Positions 1 to 7,342 of a stretch of 12,207 bases of DNA are shown here, piece by piece (position 1 is the first letter of the stretch; every line of letters starts with the position of its first letter). Below the pieces are notes generated by a model that ran no database searches, was not told where the DNA came from, and saw only the letters and a program-made list of their open reading frames with translations. The DNA is taken from assembly GCA_044370655.1 (NCBI GenBank), contig JBILVD010000038.1, forward strand, positions 1 to 12,207, in the 5' to 3' direction. The stretch comes from CAZFPN01 sp044370655. GTDB taxonomy: Bacteria; Pseudomonadota; Alphaproteobacteria; Rickettsiales; Deianiraeaceae. Made by a program: the position numbers and the translations under genes.

Positions 1-41
1 TATAATACAATATAAAACTCTCTAAAAAAAAGGGGGGTGTT

Positions 42-71
42 TTGTTATCTATTAAAGTTTTGCTTTATAAA
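42..71 (+). promoter_or_regulatory. candidate promoter in the uvrD leader
   Basis: TTGTTA at 42-47 and TATAAA at 66-71 are separated by 18 bases, which fits sigma-70 spacing (4/6 and 5/6 matches to consensus). In sequence this AT-rich such pairs arise by chance, and it lies about 135 bases before the uvrD start, so it would give a long leader. Confidence 0.25.
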
Positions 72-94
72 AGTTAATATTCCTGCTTAAAGCG

Positions 95-121
95 TAAAAT
101 GATTGCTTAGCTAGCATTTTA
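95..121. repeat. short inverted repeat in the uvrD leader
   Basis: TAAAATG at 95-101 is the exact reverse complement of CATTTTA at 115-121, with a 13-base loop. A second tiny symmetry, GCT-TAA-AGC, lies just upstream at 85-93. Together they could fold in an RNA leader, but the stems are A/U-rich and weak. The rest of 1-206 contains a run of eight A followed by six G (24-37) and no supportable gene. Confidence 0.3.
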
Positions 122-135
122 GTGTGAGTTAAAAT

Positions 136-159
136 ACAAGATAAAAAATATCTTGATTT
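136..159 (+). repeat. leader element copy 1 (upstream of uvrD), containing a palindrome
   Basis: This 24-base stretch matches 2596-2618 upstream of virB9, except for one missing G and one A/C change. In this copy the sequence contains a perfect 7-base inverted repeat, CAAGATA-AAAAA-TATCTTG, at 137-155. The right arm overlaps the putative -35 hexamer of the uvrD promoter, as a repressor operator would. The second copy has lost the left-arm G, so its palindrome is imperfect. That could equally mean the shared feature is a promoter upstream region and not an operator. Confidence 0.4.
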
Positions 160-180
160 CAAAAAAAACAATTACATAAT
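153..180 (+). promoter_or_regulatory. putative uvrD promoter
   Basis: TTGATT (153-158) and CATAAT (175-180) are 16 bases apart and match the -35/-10 consensus at 4/6 and 5/6 positions. Transcription would begin near 187, leaving a leader of about 20 bases before the ATG at 207. No Shine-Dalgarno sequence is visible in that short leader. Confidence 0.45.
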
Positions 181-206
181 ATCTAATCAATAATTTAGCA
201 AAATAA

Positions 207-2486
207 ATGTTAGAAAAAGTGAATTTAAATGCACAAGATGGTTTTTATCATTCTGCAAATGCATTTTCCTTAAACCAACCTCAAACGGAAGCAGTTTTAA
301 CTTTTGATAGACCTTTACTTGTTCTTGCTGGTGCTGGGAGTGGAAAAACTCGTGTAATTACTGCAAAAATAGCAGAAATAATAAACACAAAAAGAGCGAT
401 GCCCTTTCAAATTTTAGCTGTCACTTTCACAAATAAAGCTGCAAATGAAATGGTTGAGAGGGTTAGAAAGTCGTGCGGAATGGAGGCGTCTCAAATTAAT
501 ATAGGAACTTTTCACTCGATTTGCGTGAAAATACTAAGGCAATGTGCAAACCTTGTTGGCTTTGGTAATAACTTTTTAATTGCAGACGCAAGCGACCAAA
601 AAAAAATCATTAAGGATATATTAACAGAAATAGGTATGGACGCAAAAGCCTTTCCTCCTAGTGTTATTTCTAGCTTTATCTCTCGTGTAAAAGAGAAATT
701 CTTCTCTCCACTTGAACTTTCTAGTAATTTATCTCACTTTCCTAACATTTACAGAGAAATAAAGCTTGATAAAATTTATGAAGAGTATCAGTCTCGTCTT
801 CACTCGCAAAATATGATGGATTTTGACGATTTACTCTTCTTTACAACTCGTATTTTAAGTGAAAATGAATATATTTTAGAGCAGTATAAAGAGAAGTTTA
901 AATATATTTTAATTGATGAGTATCAGGATATAAACGCACTTCAGTCTCGTTGGTTTAGGCTGCTTGCTGGCTCTAATCAAAACATTTGCGTGGTGGGAGA
1001 TGACGACCAGTCTATATATGGCTGGAGAGGTGCAGATGTTTCTATTATACTTTCCTTTGCAAAAGAATTTAAAAACGCACATATAATTAAGCTAGAACAA
1101 AACTATCGTTCAACGCAAAATATTATATCAGTTGCAGAAAAGATAATATCAAATAATAAAAATAGGCTTGGTAAAAACTTATTTACAAACGAGATAGACG
1201 GGGAGAAGGTTGAGATTACTTGCTATTCTGACTCCAAAATTGAGGCAAGGGAAACTGTTTCTCGCATTGAAAACCTAAAAAAACGAGAAAGTAGAAACTT
1301 TACAGATTTTGCAATTTTGGTTAGAGCTTCAAGTCAAACAAGAATATTGGAAGAGGCATTTATTGCACTTTCCGTTCCTTATAAAATCATCGGTGGTTTG
1401 AAATTCTACGAAAGAAGAGAGATAAAGGACATTCTTTCTTATATTAAAGTAATTAACAACACGGCAGATGATATTGCAATGGAGAGAGTTCTTAAAACTC
1501 CAAAAAAAGGCTTAGGGGAGGTTAGCATTGATAAACTTTTGGAATATGCAAAAAAAAGGCAAATCTCTCTTATGCAAGCTTGTTTTGACTTAACAGGGGA
1601 CGACCCATTTGCGGAAACAAAAATAATTGGAGTTAAGGCGTTTACAATTTTAAATAACTTCACAAACTTAATTAGAAAATGGAGAGAAAATGGAAAGTCT
1701 AGCATATCTGATTTTATTGCAGAAATTGTAAGAATGATTGAAGAAATTAAGTATATTGAATTCTTGAAAGAAGAAGATGAAGACCAAATAGACGCAAGAA
1801 GTGCAAACATAAATGAGCTTTTAAATTCTATGCAAGGTTTTGAAACAGTGGATGCATTTTTAGAGCATATAAGCCTTATTTCAAGTGCAGATGATGCGGG
1901 AATTGAAGGGGAAGATGCGGTTAAAATGCTCACAATTCACACGGCGAAAGGGCTTGAATTTCCTATTGTTTTTTTACCTGGTTGGGAAGAGGGGCTTTTT
2001 CCTTCCGCAAAAACACTTGATGAAGGCGGAGAGATTGGAGTTGAAGAAGAGCGTCGCCTTGCATATGTTGCAATTACAAGAGCAAGAGAAAGGCTGTTTT
2101 TAAGCCACACAAAAATGCGTATGATATATGGAGGTTTTAATCCAACACGTGAGAGTATTTTTGTATCAGAAATAAAGCACTCAAGTGCTGTTCAGTATAG
2201 AGACAAAAGTATAGGGAATGCGTCGTCAACCTTTGGCATAAATTATGGCAGAAATTATGAAATGAGTGGGGAGAGGTTTCGTGCTGGCTCTTTCTCTGAG
2301 GAGATAAAAAATGTCAAAAAATTAGATTTAATTGAGGTTGGAGTTGTGGTAAAGCATAAAATATTTGGTTTTGGTAAGGTTGTAAAAAGAGCTTCACCAA
2401 ATTTATTTGAGGTAATTTTTGATGAAGATATGGAAAGAAAAACGATAAGGAGTGACTTTTTGACCTTTGTAAGAAAAAGCGATTAA
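207..2486 (+). CDS. uvrD: UvrD/PcrA-type superfamily 1 DNA helicase
   Basis: ATP-dependent 3'-5' DNA helicase, expected to act in nucleotide excision repair, mismatch repair and removal of RecA or stalled polymerases. The 759 residues show the complete motif set in order: a Q-motif region LNQPQ (22-26), Walker A AGAGSGKT (41-48), motif Ia TFTNKAA (73-79), TFHSIC (101-106), the Walker B box DEYQD (237-241), motif III GDDDQSIYGWRGA (264-276), motif IV QNYRST (298-303), motif V HTAKGLEF (578-585) and motif VI VAITRARER (621-629). The C-terminus (about 715-755, with KHKIFGFGKV) resembles the Tudor-like RNA-polymerase-binding domain of UvrD/PcrA, which argues against Rep. An in-frame TAA lies directly before the ATG, so no longer N-terminus is possible. 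No Shine-Dalgarno is seen. It stands alone, with its own promoter region and a weak terminator. UvrD and PcrA cannot be separated by sequence alone here. Confidence 0.97.
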   Translation: MLEKVNLNAQDGFYHSANAFSLNQPQTEAVLTFDRPLLVLAGAGSGKTRVITAKIAEIINTKRAMPFQILAVTFTNKAANEMVERVRKSCGMEASQINIGTFHSICVKILRQCANLVGFGNNFLIADASDQKKIIKDILTEIGMDAKAFPPSVISSFISRVKEKFFSPLELSSNLSHFPNIYREIKLDKIYEEYQSRLHSQNMMDFDDLLFFTTRILSENEYILEQYKEKFKYILIDEYQDINALQSRWFRLLAGSNQNICVVGDDDQSIYGWRGADVSIILSFAKEFKNAHIIKLEQNYRSTQNIISVAEKIISNNKNRLGKNLFTNEIDGEKVEITCYSDSKIEARETVSRIENLKKRESRNFTDFAILVRASSQTRILEEAFIALSVPYKIIGGLKFYERREIKDILSYIKVINNTADDIAMERVLKTPKKGLGEVSIDKLLEYAKKRQISLMQACFDLTGDDPFAETKIIGVKAFTILNNFTNLIRKWRENGKSSISDFIAEIVRMIEEIKYIEFLKEEDEDQIDARSANINELLNSMQGFETVDAFLEHISLISSADDAGIEGEDAVKMLTIHTAKGLEFPIVFLPGWEEGLFPSAKTLDEGGEIGVEEERRLAYVAITRARERLFLSHTKMRMIYGGFNPTRESIFVSEIKHSSAVQYRDKSIGNASSTFGINYGRNYEMSGERFRAGSFSEEIKNVKKLDLIEVGVVVKHKIFGFGKVVKRASPNLFEVIFDEDMERKTIRSDFLTFVRKSD

Positions 2487-2523
2487 TGAAATATTAATTT
2501 TTTTGAATATTAAATTATAAAAA

Positions 2524-2539
2524 AATGCTTTTAAGCATT
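2524..2539. terminator. weak terminator hairpin after uvrD
   Basis: AATGCT and AGCATT (2524-2529 and 2534-2539) form a perfect six-base stem with loop TTTA. It is preceded by an A run and followed by a T-rich stretch. It lies 38 bases after the uvrD stop. The low GC of the stem makes it weak, but it is the best terminator-like structure in the window. Confidence 0.45.
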
Positions 2540-2580
2540 ATTTCAATTATTAGAATTTAATGTAGGTTGTTTAGAAATTT

Positions 2581-2589
2581 TGATATAAT
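2581..2589 (+). promoter_or_regulatory. extended -10 promoter upstream of virB9
   Basis: TGATATAAT is a perfect extended -10 element (TGn followed by TATAAT), a configuration that needs little or no -35 box. Transcription would start near 2596, inside the repeated leader element, and give a leader of about 70 bases before virB9. It is the strongest candidate for driving the seven-gene run. Confidence 0.5.
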
Positions 2590-2595
2590 TTTAAA

Positions 2596-2618
2596 ACAAA
2601 TAAAAAATATCTTGCTTT
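2596..2618 (+). repeat. leader element copy 2 (upstream of virB9)
   Basis: Near-identical to 136-159 (one deletion, one substitution). It also contains a -35-like TTGCTT (2612-2617), followed after 16 bases by TTTAAT (2634-2639). This is the same geometry as the TTGATT-16-CATAAT pair in front of uvrD, so it may be a second, overlapping promoter. An AAGGTGA at 2641-2647 looks like a Shine-Dalgarno sequence but is 16 bases from the virB9 ATG, too far to work normally. Confidence 0.4.
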
Positions 2619-2663
2619 ATATTAAAAATGTTTTTTAATTAAGGTGATTAATCAAAATATTAA

Positions 2664-3548
2664 ATGCGAATTGTTATTTACCTTTTAACCTCAATTTTTA
2701 GTATTTTTAGCACTTCTATTGCTAATCAGGGAATTTATTCTCAAGTAAAACAAAGTGAGCCAACATTTAAAAGAATTGTTGTAGAGCCAAGGCAGTTAGG
2801 GCATGATCCTCGCTTTAAAACCTTTTCTTTTACTCCAAATACAACCTATAAAATTGTTACAGTTTATGATAACCCAAGTTTTATTGAATTTGATGTAAAT
2901 GAAGGAGTTACTACAATCGTAAATCCAAAAAAAACCGCATGGCAGTTGCTTTCATCTGGAAATAGGCTTTTTATCAAACCTGAAGAAAGTGATGCAGACA
3001 CTCAAATTACAGTGATGACAAACAAAAGAATTTACTTTTTTGAAATGTATGCAAAAGAGCCAGATAGTAATTTTGACAAAGACTATTCATTCTTTTTTAA
3101 GTTTAAGTATCCAAGTGAAGAAGAATCAAAAACCATAAGAACATATGCAAAATCTATATTGCCAGATGTTGACCAAAACCCGTGGAAGTATAACTTTAAC
3201 TATACTATAACAGGGGAGGACTCGTTGTATCCTGTTAAAATTTTTGACGATGGAGAATTTACATACTTTGAATTTCCAAGAACCGCAAAAATGCCAGCTA
3301 TATTTGCAGTTGATTCAAATGGCTTTGAGTCTATAGTCAATTTTAGAATAGTTGGAGAATACTTAATTGTGGAAGAAGTTTCAACTAGATTTACCTTAAG
3401 AAATGGGGCTGAAATAGTTTGCGTATTTAATGAAAATATGTATAAACCAAAAAATAGTAAACGCCAAAAAAAGAGAGATTATAGTTATGAAATTGAGCAA
3501 TATAATAATGAAGAAAGAAACACACAAGATAGCATGATTTATAATTAA
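2664..3548 (+). CDS. virB9: type IV secretion protein, TrbG/VirB9 family
   Basis: VirB9 is a periplasmic and outer-membrane component of the type IV secretion core complex, where it works with VirB7 and VirB10. Residues 1-20 look like a Sec signal peptide: one basic residue, a hydrophobic core, and a likely cut after SIA. An N-terminal beta domain spans about 45-150. The C-terminal domain (about 175-258) shows family hallmarks: YNFNYTITGED (176-186), P..IFDDG.FTYF.F (190-204), MPAIF (210-214), and the segment around RIVGEYLIVEE and FTLRNG (228-248). A basic, hydrophilic tail (260-294) follows. An in-frame TAA sits directly before the ATG, which fixes the start. The length (294 residues) is normal for a full VirB9. 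No other vir gene is adjacent, in keeping with the scattered virB/rvh genes and extra virB9 copies known in Rickettsiales. Which copy this is cannot be told from the window. It heads the seven-gene run and its stop abuts the next ATG. Confidence 0.92.
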   Translation: MRIVIYLLTSIFSIFSTSIANQGIYSQVKQSEPTFKRIVVEPRQLGHDPRFKTFSFTPNTTYKIVTVYDNPSFIEFDVNEGVTTIVNPKKTAWQLLSSGNRLFIKPEESDADTQITVMTNKRIYFFEMYAKEPDSNFDKDYSFFFKFKYPSEEESKTIRTYAKSILPDVDQNPWKYNFNYTITGEDSLYPVKIFDDGEFTYFEFPRTAKMPAIFAVDSNGFESIVNFRIVGEYLIVEEVSTRFTLRNGAEIVCVFNENMYKPKNSKRQKKRDYSYEIEQYNNEERNTQDSMIYN

Positions 3549-3824
3549 ATGAAAGCTCTTAGATTTGTAAAAAAAGTAATGTTTGGAATTATAATTTTAC
3601 AGATTGGAGTTTTTATTTTTATTAAGCAAAGATACAGTGAAATGGAAAGAAAAAATCAAAAACTTGAAGATGAAATAGCAAAAATTATAAATGCCAATAA
3701 TATGCTTAAAATCAAGTTGACAACAGTTCAAAATCAATATAGAGTTAGACAGCTTGTAACAAGATACGCAAGTGAGTTTAAACCAATTAAACCGAGCCAA
3801 GTTATTGAAAAAGAAAACATATGA
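3549..3824 (+). CDS. FtsL-like bitopic membrane protein (probable divisome subunit)
   Basis: A 91-residue protein with a short basic N-terminus (MKALRFVKK), one membrane segment (about residues 10-25) and a predicted coiled coil (about 28-62, rich in K/E/N with hydrophobic heptad positions). It ends in a short tail, RVRQLVTRYASEFKPIKPSQ (residues 65-84). This is the architecture of FtsL/FtsB, which form a complex with FtsQ and activate septal peptidoglycan synthesis. The tail pattern (short helix, then P-I-x-P-x-Q-V-I) resembles the end of alphaproteobacterial FtsL more than FtsB. FtsL is normally encoded between rsmH and ftsI. Here it follows virB9 directly (gap 0), overlaps the next gene by ATGA, and lies one gene before PBP2, not PBP3. 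Sequence conservation in this family is low, so the name is an inference from architecture and tail. Confidence 0.5.
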   Translation: MKALRFVKKVMFGIIILQIGVFIFIKQRYSEMERKNQKLEDEIAKIINANNMLKIKLTTVQNQYRVRQLVTRYASEFKPIKPSQVIEKENI

Positions 3825-4117
3825 CAAGACAAGAAGTTTTAATATATCAACCGCAAAAAAATGCGATGCAATCTGGTGCTTATAAGGCATCTCTTTGGTT
3901 TGTAAAGTTTGTCAATTATAAAGAAGAAGATGAACGCTACATATTCAACCTAATGAATTGGGAAGGAGGCAAAGATACGCTTAAAACAATTAATCTCAAA
4001 TTTGAAAGCAAAAAAAAGGCAATTGAATTTTGCGAAAAACACGGCTTTAATTATAAAGTAGAAGAGAGCTCCAAGAGAATTATTAAACCAAAATCATATG
4101 CTTCTAATTTTGTTTAA
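3821..4117 (+). CDS. NDUFS4-type accessory subunit of complex I (ETC complex I subunit conserved region)
   Basis: Homolog of mitochondrial NDUFS4 (AQDQ/18 kDa subunit), a small accessory protein that in mitochondria binds the peripheral arm of NADH:ubiquinone oxidoreductase near the N-module/Q-module junction. The 98 residues cover the conserved family core: IYQPQKNAMQSG (8-19), a conserved Trp (W26), LMNWEGGKDT (44-53, matching the usual LMGW..S.DT), FESKKKAIEFCEKHGFNY (61-78) and KPKSYASNF (89-97). There is no targeting or signal peptide, as expected for a cytoplasmic bacterial subunit. The start overlaps the upstream stop as ATGA, which suggests translational coupling. Its nearest complex I relative is nuoK, three genes downstream, and no other nuo gene is nearby. 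Family identification is confident. Assembly into the organism's complex I is inferred from known alphaproteobacterial homologs. Confidence 0.93.
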   Translation: MTRQEVLIYQPQKNAMQSGAYKASLWFVKFVNYKEEDERYIFNLMNWEGGKDTLKTINLKFESKKKAIEFCEKHGFNYKVEESSKRIIKPKSYASNFV

Positions 4118-4119
4118 AA

Positions 4120-5952
4120 ATGCCATTTGATGCCTTTCGTTTCAAAGTTTTTTCAAGGAGGGTTTTTATTGTATCAAGCTTGCAAATTATTGGTTTTATA
4201 ATTATAATTGCAAGGCTTTTTAAGTTTCAAATTCTCGACTACAATTATTTTAAAAATAGATCAGATGGAAATAGAATAAAATCTAACATCATACCTCCCG
4301 CAAGAGGGTTAATTTTTGATAGAGATGGTAAAATAGTGGCAGAAAATAAAGATTATTACCGCATTATTCTTAAAAAATCTGGTTATAAAAATGATATTTT
4401 AGAAATAGAAAAACTAGCAAGAGTTTTAGGCTTTAAACAAGATGGTAAAAGAGCTTTAATGCTTGAATACAACAGAAATAAAGGACAAAAAGAATTTATT
4501 ATTTATAGATATTTAAACAGAAAAGAGCTTTTGAATGTTGAATTTAACTTACATCTTTTTAAAAATATTTCTGTTGGAATTGGAAGTGCGAGAGTTTATT
4601 CTAATTCGTTTTCTCTTTCTAACTTACTTGGTTATGTAATTCAAGTGCCAACCTCGGAGGCTAAAAAGAAGAAATATATAATCCACCCTGATATAAAAAT
4701 TGGAGCAGAAGGATTAGAAAAGATATATGATAATGAATTAATTGGTAAGGCGGGATTGGAGTATTTTGAAGTGAATGCATCAGGTTTTAAAATTGCCGAG
4801 TTAACAAAAGTCTACCCTATTAATGGAAAAGGTTTAACCTTTAGCTTTTCTTCTAAAATACAAAATTTTGCATATCACATCTGCAAAGGTCTTAAGTCTT
4901 CAGTAGTTTTGATGGATGTAAAAACAGGTGAGATTTTAACAATGATTTCAACTCCTTCATTTGACATAAACTTGCTTTCTAAAAAAGTTGATACAGAAAC
5001 TTGGAATTCTTTAATAAATGACCCTAAAAAACCATTAGTTAACAGGCCAATTCAATCGGCATATGTCCCCGGCTCAATTTTTAAGCTAATTACGGCCTTA
5101 GTTGCACTTGAAGAAGGAGTAAATCCGAAAGAAAAGGTGGCATGTACGGGAAGTGCAATAATTTATGGAATGCAAAGGAGATGTTGGCTTAAGGCAGGTC
5201 ATGGAAAGCTAGATTTACACAATGCAATTAAGCATTCTTGCAATATGACATTTTATAATATAGGAACAAAGTTTGATGTTTCTAAGTTTTATAAAATTGC
5301 AAAAGAATTTGGAGTGGGGGAGATTTTTGAAGATTTTGAATTTAAAAATCAAAATAAAGGCATAAATCCTAACGATAAATGGAAAAAAGAAAATCTTAAA
5401 GAGCCTTGGTTTTGGGGGGATACGGTCAATCTTGCCATAGGTCAAGGTTTTGTAAAAATGACAGCTTTGCAAATTGCAGTTATGATGGCTCGCATTGCTT
5501 CTCTTGGAAAAATGGTTGAGCCGACAATTCAATTTGCCCCCAGTATAGACTTTAAGGAAATTAATATCAATCCTGAAAATATTAAATTTGTCAAATCAGC
5601 ACTTTTTGATGCAACAAACACAGAAGGGGGGACTTCTTATTATTCACGAATAAGAGATAAAGGGCTTGAGTTTTGCGGTAAAACTGGCACAGCGCAGGTG
5701 GTTTCGAAATTTTTGGAAAAACATGAATATACAGAAGCAACAAGACCTCACGGAATTTTTGGTGCATTTGCCCCTTTTGAAAATTCTCGTTTCTCCGCAG
5801 GTGTAATAGTGGAAAATGGTGGATTTGGTAGCTCTGTTGCCGCTCCTATAGGTAAAAATTTACTTCACTTTGCACAACTTCTAGACTTAGGCAGAATAAA
5901 TGATGCAAAAAAACTCGCAAGTAGCCTTGGTATTAATTTTGATGAATTATGA
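4120..5952 (+). CDS. mrdA: penicillin-binding protein 2, peptidoglycan DD-transpeptidase
   Basis: Monofunctional class B transpeptidase that cross-links peptidoglycan in the periplasm during cell elongation, normally with the RodA glycosyltransferase. An N-terminal cytoplasmic tail and one membrane anchor (about residues 12-33) precede the dimerisation/pedestal domain, which begins with PPARGLIFDRDG (59-70). The catalytic domain shows SIFK (319-322, nucleophile S319), SCN (373-375) and KTGTA (521-525). The signatures CWLKAGHGKLDLH (355-367) and GDTVNLAIGQG (433-443) are PBP2-type and separate it from FtsI. The length, 610 residues, is normal. It starts 2 bases after the previous stop and overlaps lptF by ATGA at its end. 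rodA and mreBCD, its usual partners, are not in the window. The presence of PBP2 and MurC implies that at least some peptidoglycan is made. Confidence 0.95.
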   Translation: MPFDAFRFKVFSRRVFIVSSLQIIGFIIIIARLFKFQILDYNYFKNRSDGNRIKSNIIPPARGLIFDRDGKIVAENKDYYRIILKKSGYKNDILEIEKLARVLGFKQDGKRALMLEYNRNKGQKEFIIYRYLNRKELLNVEFNLHLFKNISVGIGSARVYSNSFSLSNLLGYVIQVPTSEAKKKKYIIHPDIKIGAEGLEKIYDNELIGKAGLEYFEVNASGFKIAELTKVYPINGKGLTFSFSSKIQNFAYHICKGLKSSVVLMDVKTGEILTMISTPSFDINLLSKKVDTETWNSLINDPKKPLVNRPIQSAYVPGSIFKLITALVALEEGVNPKEKVACTGSAIIYGMQRRCWLKAGHGKLDLHNAIKHSCNMTFYNIGTKFDVSKFYKIAKEFGVGEIFEDFEFKNQNKGINPNDKWKKENLKEPWFWGDTVNLAIGQGFVKMTALQIAVMMARIASLGKMVEPTIQFAPSIDFKEININPENIKFVKSALFDATNTEGGTSYYSRIRDKGLEFCGKTGTAQVVSKFLEKHEYTEATRPHGIFGAFAPFENSRFSAGVIVENGGFGSSVAAPIGKNLLHFAQLLDLGRINDAKKLASSLGINFDEL

Positions 5953-7019
5953 GAATTGTGGAGAAATACATACTAATTTCCTTGCTAAAAAACTTTTTAA
6001 TGACAACATTTTTATTTATATTCCTTGCTCTTTTGACACGCGTATTTCATTATTCTAGTTTAGTAACGGAAAACAACGGAAGTATTATTGATTTAATGCA
6101 AATTTTACTTTTAATTCAACCAAAAATAATAACGATTTTAACTCCTTTTACATTATTTATTGCAAGTTTTATAACGTACAATAGCTTAATTCAGTCCAAC
6201 GAACATATTGCTATATATAATTTTGGAATAAATGAATTAGGAATAGTAAAGCCTTTTTTCTACTTATCGGGAGTATTATTTTGCATAATTTTTCTATTCT
6301 CTTCAATTTTAGTGCCTGCATCTTACAATAAAATGAATGTCATACATACTGAAATTGCACGCAAACTTTCCAGTTCTATACTAAAACCAAAGGAGTTTAT
6401 TAATCAAAAAAATATTCTTGTGTTTATTAATGATGTAGATAGTAAAAAAAATGCAAAAGGAATTGTATTAATTGATGAGAGAGACCCTAAGTCTAAAACC
6501 GTTGTAATTGCAAATGAAGGAAAGATAGGTTTTGATGGCAATAAAATATTATTTGATGCGGAAAAAACATTTGTATCTCGCAAAACTGACTTTAGCCCTG
6601 CCCCTTTGGTTTCTAATTTTGAAGAATATAAAATATCATTTTTTGTAGATAACTTATTTGACAAGGTAAATGAAGAAGCATTAATCATTTCAAGCGCTGA
6701 CTTAATCAAAAAAGTATTTAAAGGTGAAAAAAAATTCATAAAAGAGTTTAAAGTGCGTTTTGGGTGGGCTTTTTTTACAATATTAATACCATTTACCGCT
6801 GTTGTTTCAATGCTAAAGTTCTTCAATTTTACTAGAAATAGAATGAAAATATCTCACATTCTTATAGCTATTTTAATTTTTGGATATGTTGTTTTATCTG
6901 GGTTGGTAGGGGAAAGTCGTTTTAACTCCCCTCTTAAAGATTTATTTTTTTATTATTTAAATATTTTCTTGATATTTGCTTTTCTATTGTTTAAATTAAA
7001 GTTAAAAAATTTTGGTTAG
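5949..7019 (+). CDS. lptF: LptF/LptG-family permease of the LPS export ABC transporter (LptF-like)
   Basis: Inner-membrane permease subunit of the LptB2FG transporter, which extracts lipopolysaccharide from the inner membrane and feeds it to the LptC/LptA bridge. The 356 residues show the family layout: three N-terminal membrane segments (about 9-28, 50-72, 97-120), a periplasmic beta-jellyroll region (about 125-265) and three C-terminal segments (about 268-290, 300-318, 330-352). Family-like features are the opening VEKYIL, the segment ILTPFTLFIASFITYNSL, and SILVPASYNK (about 118-127). The pattern of the segment after the third helix (KPKEF...ILVFINDVD...GIVLIDERDP) fits LptF better than LptG, but assignment between these paralogs is less sure than the family. 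It overlaps mrdA by ATGA. Its partner genes lptG and lptB are not present here. Confidence 0.87.
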   Translation: MRIVEKYILISLLKNFLMTTFLFIFLALLTRVFHYSSLVTENNGSIIDLMQILLLIQPKIITILTPFTLFIASFITYNSLIQSNEHIAIYNFGINELGIVKPFFYLSGVLFCIIFLFSSILVPASYNKMNVIHTEIARKLSSSILKPKEFINQKNILVFINDVDSKKNAKGIVLIDERDPKSKTVVIANEGKIGFDGNKILFDAEKTFVSRKTDFSPAPLVSNFEEYKISFFVDNLFDKVNEEALIISSADLIKKVFKGEKKFIKEFKVRFGWAFFTILIPFTAVVSMLKFFNFTRNRMKISHILIAILIFGYVVLSGLVGESRFNSPLKDLFFYYLNIFLIFAFLLFKLKLKNFG

Positions 7020-7024
7020 ATTTT

Positions 7025-7342
7025 ATGTTGGAAGTTTCTTTAATTCATTATGTCGTGCTTTCCGCAATTTTATTTTGTATAGGAGTTTATGGAGTTCTTT
7101 TTAACAGAAAGTCTGTAATTGGCATTTTAATTAGCACGGAAATCATGCTTCTTGCTTCAAACATCAATTTTGTTGCCTTCTCGGGGTTTTTGCAGGATAT
7201 TACAGGTTATTTATTTGCTATATTCGTTCTTGGAGTTGCGGCAGCAGAGGTTGGTATAGGGCTTGCTATTCTTGTAATTTACTTCCGCTCAAGAGGTAAT
7301 ATTTCAATAAAAGAACTTAACACAATAAAAGACACAATATGA
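7025..7342 (+). CDS. nuoK: NADH:quinone oxidoreductase subunit K
   Basis: Membrane-arm subunit of complex I (MrpC/ND4L homolog) that takes part in proton translocation. The 105 residues form three membrane helices (about 5-24, 30-52, 62-87). Hallmarks are VYGVLFNRKSVIGILIS (21-37), the conserved membrane glutamates E39 (TEIMLLASNINFVAF) and E75 (VAAAEVGIGLAILV), and the final FRSRG (87-91). The two glutamates match E36 and E72 of E. coli NuoK. Length is typical. It begins 5 bases after lptF and overlaps fabG by ATGA. Its usual neighbours nuoJ and nuoL are absent, so the gene has been separated from the nuo cluster. Confidence 0.97.
   Translation: MLEVSLIHYVVLSAILFCIGVYGVLFNRKSVIGILISTEIMLLASNINFVAFSGFLQDITGYLFAIFVLGVAAAEVGIGLAILVIYFRSRGNISIKELNTIKDTI

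Noticed and set aside
1439..1933. Minus-strand 164-codon frame inside uvrD
   Set aside because: It is antisense to conserved helicase codons and rich in Ser/Ile/Phe, as expected for the complement of AT-rich coding sequence.
2641..2647. AAGGTGA as the Shine-Dalgarno sequence of virB9
   Set aside because: It is 16 bases from the ATG, and an in-frame TAA directly before that ATG rules out an earlier start.
6404..6826. Minus-strand 140-codon frame inside lptF, with similar ones at 5215-5532, 9098-9523 and 3597-3890
   Set aside because: All lie antisense to recognised genes, with no motifs and unusual composition.
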